In this document: piece after piece, positions 26,904-36,691 of the stretch | How positions within the stretch are numbered: position 1 is the first letter of the stretch | Layout: each line of letters starts with the position of its first letter | Assembly: GCA_029960045.1 (NCBI GenBank) | Contig: JASCOV010000003.1 | Location: 1 to 64,000 of the forward strand | From: Flavobacteriaceae bacterium PS02293 | GTDB lineage: Bacteria > Bacteroidota > Bacteroidia > Flavobacteriales > Weeksellaceae | Direction: 5' to 3' | Length of the DNA: 64,000 nt | Program-made: the position numbers and the translations under genes | Notes under the pieces: generated by a model | Seen by the model: only the letters and a program-made list of their open reading frames with translations | The model's database searches: none | Told to the model about the DNA's origin: nothing

Positions 26904-29075
26904 ATGAAAGTAAAATCTATTCTTCCAATCTCTGCTCTATTCCTAGGTCAAATCTATTTTGCTCAGGAAACTGAAAAAAAAGAAAACGACAACAAAGAAA
27001 AACAAATTGAAGCGGTAACCATTACCAAAACTAAAAAAGCCGTTGAACAAAAAGCAGATAGAACAATTTTCGATTTTTCTGAACAACCGAATCTAAATTC
27101 CGGAACATTGATGGAAGGATTGAAGAAGCTTCCCGGACTGGTTTCCACAGATATTGCCGGAATGATGTATCAGGGAAAATTCCTGGAAGTCTATATGGAC
27201 GGAAGACCTTTGAATATTTCAAGTAATGAGCTGACCGCTTTCCTGGAAGGAATGCCTGCCAATTCTGTAGAAAAGATAGAAATCGTGACACAGCCTGGCG
27301 CAGAATTTCCTGCAACTTCTGGTGGCGCGATTCTTAATATCATCACAAGCAAAAATGCGAAAAGTTATCTTTCAGCAACTTACAGTGGAAGTTATGCTTT
27401 CACGAATTACGAAAAAGCAAGACACAGGACTGTCAACAGTCTCAGCTTAAATGCCAGAAACAAATATTTTGGGTGGCAGGTAAATTTTGGACAAAACTAT
27501 CGTGAAAGTACACAATGGAGCGAAATATCTGAGCTTTCAAAAGCTTTTACAGATAGAACCGGACGAGGTTATTTTGCCAATGCGGCGATGACTTTTGATT
27601 TGGGAAAAGACAGATTGCTGTTGAATTATGAAATCAATAAAAACAATAATGACAACGTGGTTGAAAGTAATGGTTTTGACTTTGATAACATCAATAACAT
27701 TATTATTCCTGTCAATTCTGAAGATTTTGGAAAGACATTGATTAATAGAAATGATGCAACAATTACTTATCAAAAACGATTTGATGATAAAAACAAAAAG
27801 CTTGATTTTCAATTAAATTATAACAATTACAATACAGATTACGCCCAAAACAGTTTTATCAAACCGTCCAATAATACTGCGAATGCATCTAATCAGAATG
27901 TTTACAGTTTCAAAGTCGATTTTTCTCAGCCGTTGAAAATCTTGGACGAAGGAAAAATCAGCATTGGTGGTTTGTATGAAAAACTAAATTTTGATACAGA
28001 TAACAGAATTATTACAAATTTAGATTACGAAAGACAAACTTCATCTATGTATGCAGAATTGCAGGCGAAACTGAAGAAGTTTGATTTTATTTTGGGGGCT
28101 CGAGCAGAGAACTATGACATCAGCGGAATTACCAGAGTTCAGGAAAACAATACTGTTGTTGAAAAAGATTTGACACCTTTCAATCAATTCAGGATTTTCC
28201 CGAATGCAAGTGTTCAGTATAACTTTATGCAAAGCGTTTTTTTCAGCTTTAATTATAATAAGAAAATAAGCCTTCCAAATATTTCTTTTCTGAATCCTAA
28301 TAACACGGTTTTCAATAATCAAAATATCAATTACGGGGGAAATCCATACTTACAGCCTACAATTTTTGATAATTTTGAGGTTAAAATTTCTGCTTTTGAT
28401 TATGCTTATATCAGTTACAGTGTTAGCTATGCTGATAACAACATTGCGCAGCAGGTTGGAAGAAAAGATTTACTTGTAACCAATACGAATGTGAATATTC
28501 CTTCGATGAGAGTTCACAGTTTCAACGCAGGATTGCCAGTTCCATTTATGATTTTCACTAAGAGTTTTAGCGAAATGATGAAGTTTGATTTCAATCCGGA
28601 CAAAATCAACTTTCTTTATCTATACACAAGTTATCAAAGACACGAGATTCCTGACTTGAACAACAAAGGTTTCTGGGTTTTTGGAAGTTCAGCACAAATT
28701 ATTTTGCCTAAAGAAATTAAACTCACAGCCAATTATCGCCATATTACGAAAGGAAATTATTTCTACTTTGACGCGATAAAACCATTCAATCAATCTTTTG
28801 ATGTTAATCTCACCAAAAAATTACTGAATGACCGTCTTACTGTTACACTTTATGCGGATGATATTTTTAATCAAAATAAGAATACTTTCAATTCTGTTCC
28901 GCCAAACGATTTGGCTTCTGTTCTTCTGACTAGTAAAAATGACACAAGGAAGTTCGGAATTGCTTTTAATTATAAGATTCCGACGAAAAATAAATTGGCA
29001 AAAGTGGATCCGAACTTAATTAAAAATAACAGTAATTCTGATACTGGTGGAGGCGTGATTAATTCCGGACAATAA
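26904..29075 (+). CDS. Outer-membrane beta-barrel protein, paralogue of the previous gene
   Basis: The 723-residue protein is built like its neighbour. It has a signal peptide, a Lys/Glu-rich linker ('EKKENDNKEKQIEAVTITK'), a plug-like region ('KADRTIFDFSEQPNLNSG', 'YMDGRPLNIS', 'VTQPGAEFPATSGGAILNI') and a barrel. It ends in a Gly/Asn-rich tail ('NSNSDTGGGVINSGQ'). The two proteins are distant paralogues, so the pair is old or was acquired together. Same direction and 52-bp spacing indicate one operon. Confidence 0.83.
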   Translation: MKVKSILPISALFLGQIYFAQETEKKENDNKEKQIEAVTITKTKKAVEQKADRTIFDFSEQPNLNSGTLMEGLKKLPGLVSTDIAGMMYQGKFLEVYMDGRPLNISSNELTAFLEGMPANSVEKIEIVTQPGAEFPATSGGAILNIITSKNAKSYLSATYSGSYAFTNYEKARHRTVNSLSLNARNKYFGWQVNFGQNYRESTQWSEISELSKAFTDRTGRGYFANAAMTFDLGKDRLLLNYEINKNNNDNVVESNGFDFDNINNIIIPVNSEDFGKTLINRNDATITYQKRFDDKNKKLDFQLNYNNYNTDYAQNSFIKPSNNTANASNQNVYSFKVDFSQPLKILDEGKISIGGLYEKLNFDTDNRIITNLDYERQTSSMYAELQAKLKKFDFILGARAENYDISGITRVQENNTVVEKDLTPFNQFRIFPNASVQYNFMQSVFFSFNYNKKISLPNISFLNPNNTVFNNQNINYGGNPYLQPTIFDNFEVKISAFDYAYISYSVSYADNNIAQQVGRKDLLVTNTNVNIPSMRVHSFNAGLPVPFMIFTKSFSEMMKFDFNPDKINFLYLYTSYQRHEIPDLNNKGFWVFGSSAQIILPKEIKLTANYRHITKGNYFYFDAIKPFNQSFDVNLTKKLLNDRLTVTLYADDIFNQNKNTFNSVPPNDLASVLLTSKNDTRKFGIAFNYKIPTKNKLAKVDPNLIKNNSNSDTGGGVINSGQ

Positions 29076-29134
29076 TTAATTATTAAATCAAAAACACTTT
29101 GAAAAATTAACAATTTTAGAAAATATGGATTTTG

Positions 29135-29142
29135 TATTTTTG
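29135..29142 (+). promoter_or_regulatory. Candidate -7 element of the AraC-TPR regulator
   Basis: TATTTTTG matches TAnnTTTG and lies about 50 bases before the favoured start codon at 29193. No good -33 TTG is present. Confidence 0.35.
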
Positions 29143-29192
29143 TAATATATTTCTTATGATGGATATTTACAATGTTGTTATTTGATCTCAAT

Positions 29193-30749
29193 ATGAGAAG
29201 ATTTAATTCAAAATTCTGTTTTTTAACTGTTCTGCTTTTTTGCTTTTCTATCATCTATTCTCAGAATAAAGATGAGTTGGATAGTCTGGAAAATCGTCTA
29301 AATATGATGCGGAATACGAATCCGGACGAAACGATAAAAATTGGAGAACAAATTCTAAAATATTCTACATCCGACAAGCAAAAATCCAATACTTTGGCAT
29401 TGATGTCATTTGCTTATTTTGCTAAAGAAAACACCAAAAAATCTACTGAGTTACTTTTTCAGGCGAAGGAATTTGCTGAGAAGACAAACGATCCACAGAT
29501 CATTAGCAAGATTTATGGTACGATTGCACAGATGTATCTCAATATAGATTTCAAAGATAAGGCTGTCTATTATTTGCATCTGACTATTGATGAAATAAAA
29601 AAACTTCCCGAAGGAAATGACAAATACCGATTGAAAGGTTTGTCTTATATAGAATTGGGCAAGATAAATATGGACGAAAAGAAATATAGTGCCGCGAATT
29701 TGTATTTCAAAAATTCTTTATCAGAATTCAATAAAATGAATAATGATGCGCCTTATTACATCAAACGTTCTTATTATAATCTGGGCGATTCTTATTACAA
29801 TCTTCAAAAATTGGATTCTGCAAGCCTTTACATCAATAAAGCTTTAGAAATTAAGAAAAATACTTCCGTTAATGATTATGCACTTTTCACACTATCTAAT
29901 ATTTATACAGATGAGAAAAAACATCAATTAGCAATCGACACTTTAAAATCTATTCTAAAAAACAAGGAATTAAATGATGATATATTAAAGTCAAAAGTCT
30001 ATTTATCGATTTCAAAGAACTATAAAATGCTAGGCGATTATGAAAATTTTGACCTTTATAATGAAAAGCATCTGCAGATTAACAAAGAGATTGCGCAGAA
30101 TAATATCAACACAATAAAAAACGCAGTCAATCTTGAAGAAAAAAAACTGACAAACGAAATCTCATCAGCCAATAAACAAAACAATACGCTGGTTATCATT
30201 TTGATTTTAATTTCGGGAGTAAGTATTACCATATTTTTTTATGTAGGAAAAACAAAGAGAAAACAAAAAAAGCAATACGAGGCAATTATTGAATCTCTTG
30301 AAAATAAAACAGTTATTACTAATGATGCAAAAATCGAAGTAGCTCCAAAAGATGGAGAAATCCAACTGATCTCATCAGATGTAGAACAGGAGATTCTCGA
30401 AAAGCTTGACAAGTTTGAAAAATCAGATAGATTCACAAATCAGAAACTTAATATCTCTACCTTAGCAGTTCAGCTAAAAACCAATACGACTTATCTATCT
30501 CAGATTATTAATAAATATAAGGGTAAAAATTTCAATACATATATTAATGAACTTCGCATAAACTACATTTGTGAGAAGATCCATAATAATCCCGAGTACT
30601 TAAATTATAAGATCAGCTATCTTGGTGAGATTTCTGGTTTTGCAACACACAGCGCTTTTGCGAAGGTTTTCAAAAGTGTTACTGGTATTTCTCCTTCCAT
30701 TTTCCTTAATGAAAGTGCAAAAAACCACCAAAAGCAAAACAACCCATAA
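29193..30749 (+). CDS. TPR and AraC-type HTH membrane regulator
   Basis: The chain of 518 residues (start 29193, chosen because 'MRRFNSKFCFLTVLLFCFSIIYSQ' then forms a clean signal peptide; an ATG 7 codons upstream also exists) contains periplasmic TPR-like helices (about 60-290; 'SYIELGKINMDEKKYSAANLYF', 'YNLGDSYYNLQKLDSASLYINKAL'), one membrane segment ('NTLVIILILISGVSITIFFYVG'), a linker and a C-terminal AraC HTH (about 420-510; 'LAVQLKTNTTYLSQIINKYKG', 'ISYLGEISGFATHSAFAKVFK', core 'GFATHSAFAKVFK'). One-protein sensors of this layout are common in Flavobacteriales. Confidence 0.85.
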   Translation: MRRFNSKFCFLTVLLFCFSIIYSQNKDELDSLENRLNMMRNTNPDETIKIGEQILKYSTSDKQKSNTLALMSFAYFAKENTKKSTELLFQAKEFAEKTNDPQIISKIYGTIAQMYLNIDFKDKAVYYLHLTIDEIKKLPEGNDKYRLKGLSYIELGKINMDEKKYSAANLYFKNSLSEFNKMNNDAPYYIKRSYYNLGDSYYNLQKLDSASLYINKALEIKKNTSVNDYALFTLSNIYTDEKKHQLAIDTLKSILKNKELNDDILKSKVYLSISKNYKMLGDYENFDLYNEKHLQINKEIAQNNINTIKNAVNLEEKKLTNEISSANKQNNTLVIILILISGVSITIFFYVGKTKRKQKKQYEAIIESLENKTVITNDAKIEVAPKDGEIQLISSDVEQEILEKLDKFEKSDRFTNQKLNISTLAVQLKTNTTYLSQIINKYKGKNFNTYINELRINYICEKIHNNPEYLNYKISYLGEISGFATHSAFAKVFKSVTGISPSIFLNESAKNHQKQNNP

Positions 30750-30864
30750 ACAACTAACAACCAACTATTTGAATTCAATTTCAAGCTATCAAAATCATTG
30801 ATATTGATAGACAACCATTATATAAGTAGTTTTTCTATCACTATTTTTGATTCAAATTTTAAAT

Positions 30865-32739
30865 ATGAAGAATCTTCTACTCTATGCCTTCTTTTGCATT
30901 TCTACATTTGCGAATGCTCAAAGCGGATGTCTGACATCAACCAATGGACAACAACCATTATCAACTTATGATGTTTACTGTAATAATGAATTTCAGAATA
31001 TTACTACCGTCGCAAGAGCGGGAACATTTTCAAAAGTGCAGGTATATGCCGGGAGAACCTATACTTTCAAAAGCTCTATAGCAACAGATTTCATTACATT
31101 ATCAGATGAAAATGGCATAACAGTTATATCATCGGGAACCAGTGAGCTAGAATACAAACCTACATCTGACCAGATTATCAGATTCTACGTTCATTCTGAT
31201 AACCAATGTGGCAGCCAGACTACCTTCAGGAGAAAAACAGTAAAATGCGATCCTGGACCAGATCCAAATGACCCTACAGAACCAGTTGAAGCTTGTCTAG
31301 ATGCACCAATGGGAAGCAGCGGAATAGATTACACTCCGTTTTGCAGTGGCTTTCCGGAAGTTGCAAGTGATTTCGCATTCACAGGAAGTTTTGTTAACAT
31401 TCAAGTCACTGCTGGTACCACATACACCTTCAAAAGTTCTGTTGCAACAGATTTTATAACAATAGGTAATTACTTAGGCAGCAAGGCCATAACCAAAGGA
31501 ACTGGAGAAGTACAATGGACTGCCGTTGCAGATGGATATGTCCGTTTTTACATACACTTGGATGAGAATTGCAGCATTGGTGATATAGATGAAAATCCAC
31601 GAACTTTGACAGTGCAATGTGGACAACCAGCTCCACCAGCACAAGGATGTCTGGACGCTCCTAGAGGACAAAATCCTGTAACTGTAAAAATACCAGCTTG
31701 TAATACGACTATAGAATCTATTGCACCGGCAGGACAGTCAGGAGAATATTCTATGATACAAGTAACTGCAAATACGAATTATACATTTTACAGTTCTATT
31801 GCTACAGATCTAGTCACTATAGGTAATGAAGATGGAACCCAGATTTTGACTTATGGTACAGGTACTTTGACTTGGAAAGCTGATACTAATCGAAAAGTGA
31901 GATTCTACACACACGCTAATAATACCTGTTCATTAGATGGCAGTACAAGAACCAGAGCTATAAAATGTGGAGAGCCTTATGTTGCGACTGAACCTAATTT
32001 CTCTTGTTTCCAAGGAGATGGCTTGCATAGCAACAATTATGAACAGGCTTACAATATATCCGAAGGTTCTTCTTCCATAGCAGACGATTTTGTAGTATCT
32101 GGCGATTTTAAAATCAAACAAGTGAGAATGAATATTGTTGCCAGCGATGAAACACCAAAATTCTCTATTTCAATTTTAAAAGACCAAAGCAATTCGCCTG
32201 GAGATATCTTGCAAACGATAGAAAACCTTGTTCCAACCGAGCAATTGATTATTGGAGAAAAAGACGGTCGTTTTGTTTATCAAGTAACCATAGATCTTCC
32301 ACAAACCATTACATTAACTACTGGTAAATATTGGCTACAACCTGTTGCTGTGGACAACTTTTTTGGAGCATTTTGGGAGGTAACTTCTACTGGGACTAAT
32401 TATTCAAAGGCATATCTAAAGCTTCCTAATGACAACAATTGGCAGCCATTAAATTATCAGACTGTATTTTTTGTTTCCGGAGAATGTGCAACCTTATCAA
32501 ATGAAGATATTTCGAAATCAAATTTTTTATTCTCACCAAATCCGGTAAAAGATATTTTAACCTTCTCTTCTTCTGACATAGAAAGCGTAAGCATTTATAA
32601 TATTGCTGGACAATTAATTAAAGAACAAAAAACTAACAATAGAAAACTGAATGTTTCTTTCTTAAAAGCTGGTGTTTATTTATTTAAAGCCAAATTAAAT
32701 TCAGGAAAAATAGAAACGTTTAAGATTATTAAAGAATAA
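30865..32739 (+). CDS. Secreted triple-repeat protein with T9SS sorting domain
   Basis: Using the ATG at 30865, the chain has 624 residues with a signal peptide ('MKNLLLYAFFCISTFANA'). Three repeats of about 115 residues follow (residues about 20-135, 140-255, 258-370). Each has 'YTFxSSxATDxxTxxxxxG' and ends with a Cys after 'xxRTxxxxC'; each opens with 'CLxxxxG'. Next comes a distinct beta domain of about 165 residues ('CFQGDGLHSNNYEQAYNIS'), then a T9SS type A domain ('FLFSPNPVKDILTFSS', 'GVYLFKAKLNSGKIETFKI'). It is probably a cell-surface or released adhesin or binding protein. It follows the AraC-TPR regulator, which may control it. Confidence 0.8.
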   Translation: MKNLLLYAFFCISTFANAQSGCLTSTNGQQPLSTYDVYCNNEFQNITTVARAGTFSKVQVYAGRTYTFKSSIATDFITLSDENGITVISSGTSELEYKPTSDQIIRFYVHSDNQCGSQTTFRRKTVKCDPGPDPNDPTEPVEACLDAPMGSSGIDYTPFCSGFPEVASDFAFTGSFVNIQVTAGTTYTFKSSVATDFITIGNYLGSKAITKGTGEVQWTAVADGYVRFYIHLDENCSIGDIDENPRTLTVQCGQPAPPAQGCLDAPRGQNPVTVKIPACNTTIESIAPAGQSGEYSMIQVTANTNYTFYSSIATDLVTIGNEDGTQILTYGTGTLTWKADTNRKVRFYTHANNTCSLDGSTRTRAIKCGEPYVATEPNFSCFQGDGLHSNNYEQAYNISEGSSSIADDFVVSGDFKIKQVRMNIVASDETPKFSISILKDQSNSPGDILQTIENLVPTEQLIIGEKDGRFVYQVTIDLPQTITLTTGKYWLQPVAVDNFFGAFWEVTSTGTNYSKAYLKLPNDNNWQPLNYQTVFFVSGECATLSNEDISKSNFLFSPNPVKDILTFSSSDIESVSIYNIAGQLIKEQKTNNRKLNVSFLKAGVYLFKAKLNSGKIETFKIIKE

Positions 32740-32758
32740 TTGATATTGCTTAAATTAC

Positions 32759-32796
32759 AAAGACCTTCAGAATATTCTGAAGGTCTTTTTTTTTCA
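32759..32796 (+). terminator. Terminator after the triple-repeat protein
   Basis: A 12-bp stem (AAGACCTTCAGA / TCTGAAGGTCTT, loop ATAT) is followed by nine T residues. Confidence 0.9.
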
Positions 32797-32840
32797 TAAG
32801 TAAATAATTTTCAGTAATTTAGTTCAAAATAAAACTAATT

Positions 32841-33422
32841 ATGAAAACAAAATTACTTCTCCTAAGTCTGTTCTTAATTTTGATATCCTGTTCCAGAAAC
32901 AATGAATCTCCCATCGAAGAAGATGAAGTTACGCCAAAAGCCAACAAAGTTCTAATGTTGAAGGTAGATCTCAACACCAAAACTTTCGAAGGTGGAAAGG
33001 AGTTCACATTTGACACTCAATCTGAAACATTTACGATAACGAATGACTACAAATCGCCTAACGATTTTGGATACCTAAAATTGACTTACAAAGAAATTAA
33101 TCAACCTCTTTTTGATGGAGGGATTGTATGGATGGGATTGGGAGAAATGAATTATCCAACAAATCTACTATCAGCTTCCCAATTTGAAAAAGTTATCGAG
33201 CAAAATGTGATAAGTCCTAAAAACGGATTTGAAAACATCTTCAACCCGTCTAATACTGATTTAAATATTTCTGCGGCCTGGTTATCAATTCAGAATCTAA
33301 AAATTGTAAGAGAATATTTAAAATCCAATCCTGATCAAAAAGTGAAATTCTTCCTCTACACACCAAGTGTGGGCGTTGGAGATCCTGCTGAATGGGATTA
33401 TATATTTTATTTAAAAAATTAA
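32841..33422 (+). CDS. Hypothetical lipoprotein
   Basis: The 193-residue protein has a signal peptide with lipobox ('FLILISCSRN', Cys17) and an acidic linker ('NESPIEEDEVTPKANK'). The mature part has mixed content, with strands 'GKEFTFDTQSETFTITNDY' and 'FGYLKLTYKEINQPLFDGGIVWMGLG' and a C-terminal 'KVKFFLYTPSVGVGDPAEWDYIFYL'. I do not recognise the family. The stop overlaps the convergent RluA gene by 4 bp and no terminator is seen between them. Confidence 0.6.
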   Translation: MKTKLLLLSLFLILISCSRNNESPIEEDEVTPKANKVLMLKVDLNTKTFEGGKEFTFDTQSETFTITNDYKSPNDFGYLKLTYKEINQPLFDGGIVWMGLGEMNYPTNLLSASQFEKVIEQNVISPKNGFENIFNPSNTDLNISAAWLSIQNLKIVREYLKSNPDQKVKFFLYTPSVGVGDPAEWDYIFYLKN

Positions 33423-34111
33423 TCTTCACAAGCTTTCCAAATCGCATCATTCTGCGGAACCGGAGCAGTTATTTCAACATTTTCTTTCGTAACAGGATGT
33501 TCGAATTCTAATTTTCTGGCGTGCAGAGAAATTCCTCCATCCGGATTGGAACGTGGCGCTCCGTATTTCAAATCGCCTTTTATTGGAACACCAATTTTTG
33601 ACAGTTGAGCTCTGATTTGATGATGTCTTCCTGTTTCCAAATTAATTTCCAACAACTGATAATTATCTAAAGTTTTTATGGTTTGATAATTAAGAATCGA
33701 TTCTTTGGCATTTTCTGTTGGTTTTATAAAAACGGTAGCCTTATTTGTCTTTTCATTTTTTTGAAGATAATGAACCAGCCTTTGCGATTTTGGAATCATT
33801 TCTTTGGCGACAATTGCCCAATATGTTTTTTTGACTTCCCGGTTTTTAACCATTACAGTTAATCGGGAAAGCGCTTTTGAAGTTTTCGCATAGATGACCA
33901 ATCCGGAAGTTGGACGATCAATTCTATGAACTAATCCAAGAAAAACATTTCCCGGTTTATCGTCTCTTTTCTTGATGAAATCTTTGATTAATTCCAACAA
34001 AGATGAGTCACCCGTTTTGTCACCTTGAACTAGTTGTCCGGGCTTTTTGTTGATGACCATCATATGATTGTCTTCGAAAACGATTTGAGAATCGTTGAAA
34101 TTTTGATTCAT
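33419..34111 (-). CDS. RluA-family pseudouridine synthase
   Basis: The enzyme converts uridine to pseudouridine in rRNA or tRNA. With the start at 34111 it has 230 residues. Visible are 'DNHMMVINKKPGQLVQG' (the family opening), catalytic Asp in 'GLVHRIDRPTSGLVIYAKT', then 'INLETGRHHQIRAQLSKIG' and 'GDLKYGA'. No S4 RNA-binding domain precedes it, so it resembles RluA or RluC-like short forms. A longer frame starts 11 codons upstream, inside the previous gene. The chosen start lies five bases after the previous stop and behind a purine stretch. Confidence 0.9.
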   Translation of the reverse strand: MNQNFNDSQIVFEDNHMMVINKKPGQLVQGDKTGDSSLLELIKDFIKKRDDKPGNVFLGLVHRIDRPTSGLVIYAKTSKALSRLTVMVKNREVKKTYWAIVAKEMIPKSQRLVHYLQKNEKTNKATVFIKPTENAKESILNYQTIKTLDNYQLLEINLETGRHHQIRAQLSKIGVPIKGDLKYGAPRSNPDGGISLHARKLEFEHPVTKENVEITAPVPQNDAIWKACED

Positions 34112-34116
34112 TCTTA

Positions 34117-34545
34117 TTATATTAAATGCAGAAGCGGCTTCCACGTTTCTTCATTGTACATATTCTGGCTTTTCAAATATTGTACAATGTCACGCAAATC
34201 ATTTATCAGTTCCTCAGAAACAGGGATTTCTCCGGTTCCACTTTTCATAATTTGCGCCTGCAAACATTTTATTTTTTCTAACAACATTGTTGCTTCGTTG
34301 AATTTCTCCTGTTGCTCTGCCAATTTTTCAATTGCTAGATTTTCCACATAATCAGCAAATCTGTCTAACTCTTGAAGTTCTTCAACACTTTCGTAATCAT
34401 CATTTTCAATGCAATATTTCTGCATGTAATTTTTGTACTCAAGAATCAGACGTGGACATTCCTGAATTGGATATCTGGAAATCCAATCTTCGAATTCTAA
34501 ATTCTCATCATCTAATATGATCTGCAGTTCTGCAAGGTAATCCAT
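34117..34545 (-). CDS. Conserved hypothetical protein, helical
   Basis: The 142-residue protein is acidic and entirely helical in appearance, with heptad-like stretches ('ESVEELQELDRFADYVENLAIEKLAEQQEKF' in part). There is no signal peptide or catalytic motif. The stop lies just upstream of the rluA-type gene, so the two are co-transcribed. It may be a small coiled-coil accessory or DNA-associated protein; I cannot assign a function. Confidence 0.5.
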   Translation of the reverse strand: MDYLAELQIILDDENLEFEDWISRYPIQECPRLILEYKNYMQKYCIENDDYESVEELQELDRFADYVENLAIEKLAEQQEKFNEATMLLEKIKCLQAQIMKSGTGEIPVSEELINDLRDIVQYLKSQNMYNEETWKPLLHLI

Positions 34546-34605
34546 CTTTTGTGTTTTAAATGTTTTACTAAAATTAATAAAAATATTTAAAACCTTATGA
34601 TAATC

Positions 34606-34932
34606 TTAACCTCTGGAAATCCTTTGTCTGTTAAACACCGAAACTATAACGCCTGTAAAAAGTCCAATTGTTTTGATTCTTGCAAATTGAGAATCGAAAG
34701 GTAAAAATGCACCAACAATACACAATCCTGCAGCGATGTACATTAGATAAACAAATTTTTGATTAAGGAAAGATTGCGCTTGAAAGATAAAACTCAGACC
34801 AATCAAAATATAAAAAAACCTTTGATAAAGTAAATCCGTTATCTCCGGAGAAAATAGATTGAACCAACCTACAGCTAGACAAATTAATGCTAAAATAGAG
34901 AGAACACCTTGTATTGTTTGAGAATTTTTCAT
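34606..34932 (-). CDS. Small four-helix membrane protein
   Basis: The 108-residue protein is almost fully membrane-embedded, with segments at about 8-28, 37-55, 62-80 and 87-102. There are no charged catalytic residues and no family that I recognise. It lies 9 bp downstream of the alpha/beta hydrolase gene and is probably co-transcribed with it. Confidence 0.55.
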   Translation of the reverse strand: MKNSQTIQGVLSILALICLAVGWFNLFSPEITDLLYQRFFYILIGLSFIFQAQSFLNQKFVYLMYIAAGLCIVGAFLPFDSQFARIKTIGLFTGVIVSVFNRQRISRG

Positions 34933-34941
34933 TTTTAAATT

Positions 34942-35793
34942 TTATTTTTTAGATTGCTTGAAAAGCCATTTCGGAATCTCATCTACCAACTCAGCGGAGA
35001 GAATATTGTTATGATATTTGTCTTTATATTCCCAAAGAAAGACATTTCCTTTGGTTTTCATTTCCTCAAAAAACTTGAAATTACTTTGAGGGAAATTGTC
35101 CGTATCCAGACTTCCGTGGACTATCCAAATCGGCATTTTCGTAAGTTCATCGATTTTATCAAACTGTGAAATCCCTGAAACATTGATTGCCGCCGCAAAC
35201 AAATCTGGTCTCTTCGAAATTGCGTTGGAAGTGGTTGCGCCACCCATAGAAAATCCCATCATGTAGATTCTGCTTGGGTCGATATTTTCATTAACAATCA
35301 ATGAATCAATTGATTTCAAAACCAAATCAAGATGTTCATTGGATTCAGAAACTTTTACATTTCTGCTTTTATCAAGATGATAATTGGAAGAACGTATAGG
35401 AAATTGGGGCGACAAAACGTAAGCCTGATATTTTTCCCGATTCTCAGGAAGCAACCACATTTTCGACAAAACACCCATTTGTGAAGTATTATTGTTTCCA
35501 ATTGCACCAGAACCGTGGAATACCAAGACCAGAGGATATTTTTTGTTTTGTTCGATTGTCTTTGGTTTCAGAAAACGGTAATTCACAGCCACTTTTCCAT
35601 TATCAAATTTCCCAGGTTTGAAGTCAGAATAATCAAGATTTTTGATTCCCTTAATTCTTGCAAGAGATTTCAATGAATCTTTCTTATCATAAATTTCAGT
35701 TCTCGTCCCAAATTTTGTTTGATGACAAACGCACGAAGCGACTGAAGATATGATTAAGATGAAACATAATAATTTAAAGGTTTTCTGAATCAT
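34942..35793 (-). CDS. Alpha/beta-hydrolase lipoprotein (feruloyl-esterase / depolymerase-like)
   Basis: The 283-residue protein has a lipobox-like 'ISSVASCVC' (Cys21), followed by an alpha/beta-hydrolase: oxyanion region 'PLVLVFHGSGAIGN', nucleophile Ser in 'IYMMGFSMGGATTSNAI' (GFSMGG), Asp in 'PIWIVHGSLDTDNFP' and a later His in 'YKDKYHNNILS'. The pattern is that of polyhydroxybutyrate-depolymerase or esterase-like 'prolyl oligopeptidase family' lipoproteins. The natural substrate cannot be read from sequence. It stands in front of a small membrane-protein gene and after a terminator. Confidence 0.8.
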   Translation of the reverse strand: MIQKTFKLLCFILIISSVASCVCHQTKFGTRTEIYDKKDSLKSLARIKGIKNLDYSDFKPGKFDNGKVAVNYRFLKPKTIEQNKKYPLVLVFHGSGAIGNNNTSQMGVLSKMWLLPENREKYQAYVLSPQFPIRSSNYHLDKSRNVKVSESNEHLDLVLKSIDSLIVNENIDPSRIYMMGFSMGGATTSNAISKRPDLFAAAINVSGISQFDKIDELTKMPIWIVHGSLDTDNFPQSNFKFFEEMKTKGNVFLWEYKDKYHNNILSAELVDEIPKWLFKQSKK

Positions 35794-35810
35794 TCTAATA
35801 TTTTAAAATT

Positions 35811-35845
35811 AAAAACCCTTTCAAAGTTTTGAGATCTGAAAGGGC
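35811..35845 (-). terminator. Terminator after panB
   Basis: A stem CCCTTTCA / TGAAAGGG is followed by TTTTT on the minus strand, 23 bp or so beyond the panB stop. Confidence 0.8.
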
Positions 35846-35867
35846 ATTATCTATTTTTATTTTTAAA

Positions 35868-36683
35868 TTAATAACTCTCCTTCTCGTTCGGGAAGTCGGC
35901 ACTTTTCACATCTTTAACGTATTGCGACACGGCACCAGTGATCTCAGAATAAAGATCCAAATATCTTCTAAGAAATTTCGGGGAAAAACCTTGATTCATC
36001 CCAACCATATCCTGATAAACCAAAACCTGACCATCACAATCCTGTCCAGCTCCAATCCCAATTGTTGGAATCGAAATACTTTCCGAAGCTCTTTTTGCAA
36101 GCGCAGCTGGAATCTTTTCCAACACAACTGCAAAACATCCCAATTCTTCCAACAATTTACAATCAGAAATCAATTTTTCAGCTTCTGCATCTTCTTTTGC
36201 TCTTACCTTGTAAGTCCCGAATTGATAAATACTTTGAGGTGTCAAACCAAGATGTCCGCAAACAGGAATTCCAGCATTGATGATCCTTCTGATAGATTCC
36301 TCAATCTCTTTTCCGCCTTCAATTTTCACAGCGTGAGCCCCACCCTCTTTCATCATTCTTACCGCAGATTCCAAAGCTTTCTCCGGATTACTTTGATAAG
36401 TTCCAAAAGGAAGATCGGCAACCACCAACGCTCTTTCTACACCGCGAACAACGCATTGTGTATGATAAATCATTTGGTCCAGCGTGATTGGCAAAGTCGT
36501 TTCAAAACCAGCCATTACGTTCGCTGCGGAATCACCAATTAAGATAGAATCTACACCGCCAGCATCTACCATTTTCGCCGTTGTGAAATCGTAAGCCGTT
36601 AGCATTGTGATCTTTTCCTTATCGAATTTCATTTTTCGCAAGGTCTCGGTCGTGATTTTTTTTATTTCTGAATGTACAGACAT
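35868..36683 (-). CDS. panB: 3-Methyl-2-oxobutanoate hydroxymethyltransferase
   Basis: The 271-residue enzyme makes ketopantoate from 2-oxoisovalerate and methylenetetrahydrofolate, the first committed step toward pantothenate and coenzyme A. Signature stretches are 'MLTAYDFTTAKMVDAGGVDSILIGDSAANVMAG', core 'ILIGDSAANVMAG' with metal ligand Asp, 'VVADLPFGTYQ', 'AHAVKIEGG' and 'CGHLGLTPQSI'. The catalytic Glu is in 'VLEKIPAALA'. Length is standard. No other pan genes are adjacent. Confidence 0.95.
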   Translation of the reverse strand: MSVHSEIKKITTETLRKMKFDKEKITMLTAYDFTTAKMVDAGGVDSILIGDSAANVMAGFETTLPITLDQMIYHTQCVVRGVERALVVADLPFGTYQSNPEKALESAVRMMKEGGAHAVKIEGGKEIEESIRRIINAGIPVCGHLGLTPQSIYQFGTYKVRAKEDAEAEKLISDCKLLEELGCFAVVLEKIPAALAKRASESISIPTIGIGAGQDCDGQVLVYQDMVGMNQGFSPKFLRRYLDLYSEITGAVSQYVKDVKSADFPNEKESY

Positions 36684-36691
36684 TATTTGGG

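Noticed and set aside
35829..36542. 237-codon open frame on the plus strand
   Set aside because: Antisense to panB, which is unmistakable. The translated text is low in Ala/Gly and has no family pattern.
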